NCBI GenBank assembly: GCA_903867275.1
Contig: CAIPQY010000176.1
Coordinates: forward strand, 1-8,498
DNA length: 8,498 nucleotides
Source: an uncultured bacterium
GTDB taxonomy: Bacteria; Planctomycetota; Phycisphaerae; Phycisphaerales; SM1A02
Direction: 5' to 3'
Positions 6,821 through 8,498 of the stretch are shown here, in pieces; position 1 is the stretch's first letter; the number at the start of each line of letters is the position of its first letter. The translations under genes and the position numbers were made by a program. The notes beneath the pieces were generated by a model, which was not told the origin of the DNA, ran no database searches, and worked only from the letters and a program-made list of their open reading frames with translations.

Positions 6821-7858
6821 TCAGTGCGCGGACTTCCACTCGGCCGGCTCGCCCGCGCGATCCGCAAGCTTCCAGCATGCCTCGAGCACCTCGCGAAGCC
6901 CCTCACCGGTCGCGCCACTCACGGCCATGCGGCGATCCTTGGGCACACGCAGCGCGTTGCCGATCTTGTTCACCAGCTTGGCGCGATCCGCCTCGGGCAC
7001 CAGGTCGATCTTGTTGAACACCAGCAGCTCGGGCTTGCCGGCAAGCTCCTCGCTGAAGGCCTGCAACTCGCCGCGGATCACCTCGGCGTTGGTCACGGGG
7101 TCGCTGCCATCAAGCGGCGCAATGTCCAGCACATGCAGGATCACGCGCGTGCGCTCGATGTGCTTCAGGAATTCGTGACCCAGGCCCGCGCCCTCGGCGG
7201 CACCCTCGATCAGTCCCGGCAGGTCGGCCACCACCAGGCGACGGTCACCCGGCAATTCGGCGATGCCCAGCTGCGGACTGATGGTGGTGAACGGATACGC
7301 GCCCACCTTCGCCTCGGCGCGCGTGAGCGAGCCAAGCATGGTGCTCTTGCCGGCGTTCGGCAGGCCCACCAATCCCACATCGGCCAGCAACTTCAGTTCC
7401 AGACGCAGATCGCGCTGCACCGCCGGCTCGCCCAGCGTGCGCTCGGTCGGCGCCTGATGCGTGGCGCTCTTGAAACGATCGTTGCCCCAGCCGCCCTTGC
7501 CACCTGGCGCAACCACCACGCGCGTGCCTGGCACGGTCATGTCGGCGATCAGTTCGTCGGTGGCGAGATCGAACACCAGCGTGCCCGGCGGCACCGCCAC
7601 CAGCTTGTCGGCACCTGCGGCGCCATGACAGTTCTTCGACGTGCCGGGCTCGCCATCCTTCGCGAAGAAGTGCCCCTGGTACTTGAACTGCAGAAGCGTG
7701 TCGAGGTGCGGGTCCACCCACATCACCACGTCGCCACCATGGCCGCCATCGCCACCGTCAGGGCCGCCCTTGGGCATGCACTTCTCGCGGCGCATGTGAC
7801 TGCAACCGTCGCCGCCCTTGCCTGAACGGACGACGATGCGAGCCTGATCAACGAGCAT
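6821..7858 (-). CDS. obg: Obg-family GTPase (ribosome assembly / stress response)
   Basis: Obg/CgtA is an essential GTPase that acts in assembly of the large ribosomal subunit and links growth to nucleotide pools. The 345-residue protein has the Gly-rich N-terminal Obg fold (1 to about 158; for example KGGPDGGDGGHGG, 30-42). The G domain follows with all motifs. G1 is GLPNAGKST (165-173), G2 Thr is in YPFTT (188-192), G3 is DLPG (212-215), G4 is NKID (282-285), and G5 is SGATGEG (314-320). It ends without the extra C-terminal domain found in some Obg proteins. AAGG lies 7 nt before the ATG (7866-7869), a reasonable ribosome binding site. It follows rpmA by 30 bp, the classic rpmA-obg pair, and is likely cotranscribed with it. 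Confidence 0.98.
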   Translation of the reverse strand: MLVDQARIVVRSGKGGDGCSHMRREKCMPKGGPDGGDGGHGGDVVMWVDPHLDTLLQFKYQGHFFAKDGEPGTSKNCHGAAGADKLVAVPPGTLVFDLATDELIADMTVPGTRVVVAPGGKGGWGNDRFKSATHQAPTERTLGEPAVQRDLRLELKLLADVGLVGLPNAGKSTMLGSLTRAEAKVGAYPFTTISPQLGIAELPGDRRLVVADLPGLIEGAAEGAGLGHEFLKHIERTRVILHVLDIAPLDGSDPVTNAEVIRGELQAFSEELAGKPELLVFNKIDLVPEADRAKLVNKIGNALRVPKDRRMAVSGATGEGLREVLEACWKLADRAGEPAEWKSAH

Positions 7859-7869
7859 GGTTCAGCCTT

Positions 7870-7884
7870 GCCGCACGAAGCGGC
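7870..7884 (-). other. Stem-loop between rpmA and obg
   Basis: On the minus strand GCCGC-TTCGT-GCGGC can form a perfect 5-bp GC-rich stem with a 5-nt loop in the 30-bp gap. It stands directly before the AAGG ribosome binding site of obg. No U-run follows, so it is not an intrinsic terminator. It could affect obg translation or mRNA processing, which would fit a need for less Obg than L27. The structure is seen in the sequence; the role is inferred. Confidence 0.35.
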
Positions 7885-7888
7885 GGGC

Positions 7889-8134
7889 TCAGTTGGCCGA
7901 CGGCACCACGTCCACGAAGCGTCCGCGGAAGCGAACGGCTCCCTCGGTGTAGGACATGATGCTGTGGTCCTTCGCCAGGAAGGTGTTCAAGCCGGGCTTC
8001 CACTTGGTGCCGCACTGGCGCACGATGATGCAGCCTGCACGAGCCACTTCACCACCATAGAGCTTGATGCCCCGGTACTGAGGGTTCGAGTCGCGACCGT
8101 TCTCTGTGGAGCCTTGCCCCTTCTTATGTGCCAT
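7889..8134 (-). CDS. rpmA: 50S ribosomal protein L27
   Basis: L27 is a small basic protein of the large ribosomal subunit whose N-terminus reaches toward the peptidyl-transferase centre. The 81-residue product begins with MAHKKGQGSTENGRDS, the hallmark L27 start, and has no N-terminal extension of the type cleaved in Firmicutes. The central RAGCIIVRQCGTKWKPG (32-48) is the conserved core. Its length is normal. The ATG at 8134 is confirmed by this N-terminus and by a strong Shine-Dalgarno sequence, AGGAAGGA (8142-8149), 7 nt upstream. An in-frame upstream start at 8347 is not real. It heads an rpmA-obg unit. The usual upstream rplU (L21) gene is not here; an intrinsic terminator and an unrelated gene are found instead. 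Confidence 0.98.
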   Translation of the reverse strand: MAHKKGQGSTENGRDSNPQYRGIKLYGGEVARAGCIIVRQCGTKWKPGLNTFLAKDHSIMSYTEGAVRFRGRFVDVVPSAN

Positions 8135-8141
8135 GGCGAAT

Positions 8142-8149
8142 TCCTTCCT
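8142..8149 (-). promoter_or_regulatory. Strong Shine-Dalgarno sequence of rpmA
   Basis: AGGAAGGA on the minus strand ends 7 nt before the rpmA ATG. It shows that this organism uses canonical Shine-Dalgarno initiation for some genes, in contrast with the + strand genes at 3212, 4751 and 5353. Confidence 0.85.
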
Positions 8150-8166
8150 GAAATGGTGAGCCGCAC

Positions 8167-8195
8167 AGTGTAACCAAACCCCGGGCTGCCGCCAA
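8167..8195 (-). promoter_or_regulatory. Sigma70-like promoter of the rpmA-obg operon
   Basis: A -35 element TTGGCG (8190-8195; four of six match TTGACA) is followed by a 17-bp spacer and a -10 element TACACT (8167-8172; four of six match TATAAT, with the key TAnnnT). Transcription would start near 8160 and give a leader of about 25 nt containing the Shine-Dalgarno sequence. It lies just after the terminator of the upstream gene, as expected for an independent operon promoter. Confidence 0.6.
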
Positions 8196-8210
8196 GCGGC
8201 TGCAAACCGT

Positions 8211-8236
8211 GAAAACAGGGCTTTCTTCAGCCCCTG
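8211..8236 (-). terminator. Intrinsic terminator of the upstream partial gene
   Basis: On the minus strand CAGGG(G)CT pairs with AGCCCTG: a 7-bp stem with one bulged G and the loop GAAGAA, followed directly by TTTTC. It starts 28 bp past the stop codon at 8265. This marks the end of that gene's transcript, before the rpmA promoter. The T-run is short, so some read-through is possible. Confidence 0.6.
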
Positions 8237-8264
8237 CCGCGACCGACGGCGCACCCCACAGGGA

Positions 8265-8498
8265 TCAGCGCACGATCCAGCTGGGATTGGTGCTGGTGGC
8301 GTCCGGCACCTGCATCGGCACCTCACCCGTGAAGTGCCCCCGCTCACCAGGCACCCGGTAATCGATGCGCAGCGTCTTGCGAGCGGACACGGCGGCGCCG
8401 CTCTTGGCGTCCTTCAGCGTGCCGCGACCGTTCGAAAGGCCCGACACCAGCACGGAGAACGCGCGCACATCCGGCTCGATCGCGAACACCACGATGCC
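8265..8498 (-). CDS. C-terminal end of an unrecognised protein (5' partial)
   Basis: The reading frame is open to the window edge and ends at a TGA. The visible 77 residues begin GIVVFAIEPDVRAFSVLVSG and end NPSWIVR. Alternating hydrophobic and polar residues (AFSVLVSG, TLRIDYRVPGERG) suggest a beta-rich domain. There are no cysteines and no membrane segment in this part. It is clearly not ribosomal protein L21, the usual neighbour of L27. I do not recognise the family. Being coding is supported by codon-like composition matching the neighbours, a terminator shortly downstream, and no competing frame. Its function cannot be stated from this fragment. Confidence 0.7.
   Translation of the reverse strand, partial: GIVVFAIEPDVRAFSVLVSGLSNGRGTLKDAKSGAAVSARKTLRIDYRVPGERGHFTGEVPMQVPDATSTNPSWIVR

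Noticed and set aside
6758..7825. 355-codon open frame on the + strand opposite obg
   Set aside because: Obg on the - strand has all GTPase motifs; the + frame is an antisense shadow rich in His, Arg and Ala.
8135..8347. N-terminal extension of L27 in the same frame
   Set aside because: It would span the promoter, the terminator and the strong Shine-Dalgarno, and L27 begins exactly at MAHKKG.

Overview
This is a GC-rich, gene-dense bacterial stretch with six complete genes and two genes cut by the window edges. No RNA genes, insertion sequences, CRISPR arrays or gene-free stretches over 300 bp were found. The thioredoxin-like protein with a WCGDC site and a long helical C-terminus, the TPR-sulfotransferase and the style of the L27 and Obg proteins suggest a planctomycete, perhaps Phycisphaerae. 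That placement is inferred from remembered family resemblance, not from a search.

Region 1 (2-4726) encodes the three parts of an envelope efflux pump. It holds an HlyD/EmrA-type periplasmic adaptor (+, 5' end outside the window), a FUSC-family inner-membrane transporter (-) and a TolC-family outer-membrane factor that is probably a lipoprotein (+). Together they resemble MdtNOP or AaeAB plus an outer-membrane channel, but the transporter is inverted. It converges with the adaptor gene (10 bp apart) and diverges from the outer-membrane gene. The 89-bp divergent region carries a 10-bp perfect palindrome between two opposed -10-like hexamers, a plausible shared control point.

Region 2 (4751-6816), on the same strand as the outer-membrane gene, holds a thioredoxin-fold protein and a TPR-sulfotransferase. 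Spacings are 24 and 38 bp. None of the three + genes from 3212 onward has a visible Shine-Dalgarno sequence. Each has a TA-starting, -10-like hexamer 12-14 nt before its ATG, which suggests leaderless transcripts.

Region 3 (6821-8498, - strand) is a housekeeping block: rpmA (ribosomal protein L27) followed by obg (ribosome-assembly GTPase). rpmA has a good sigma70-like promoter and a strong Shine-Dalgarno sequence. Upstream lies an intrinsic terminator that ends a different, unrecognised gene running off the window. The usual rplU (L21) neighbour is absent. The obg gene converges with the sulfotransferase gene, with 4 bp between their stops.

Most of the window is conventional. The parts that merit follow-up are the inverted transporter with its palindrome, the possible leaderless starts, and a Cys/His cluster in the transporter's C-terminal domain.
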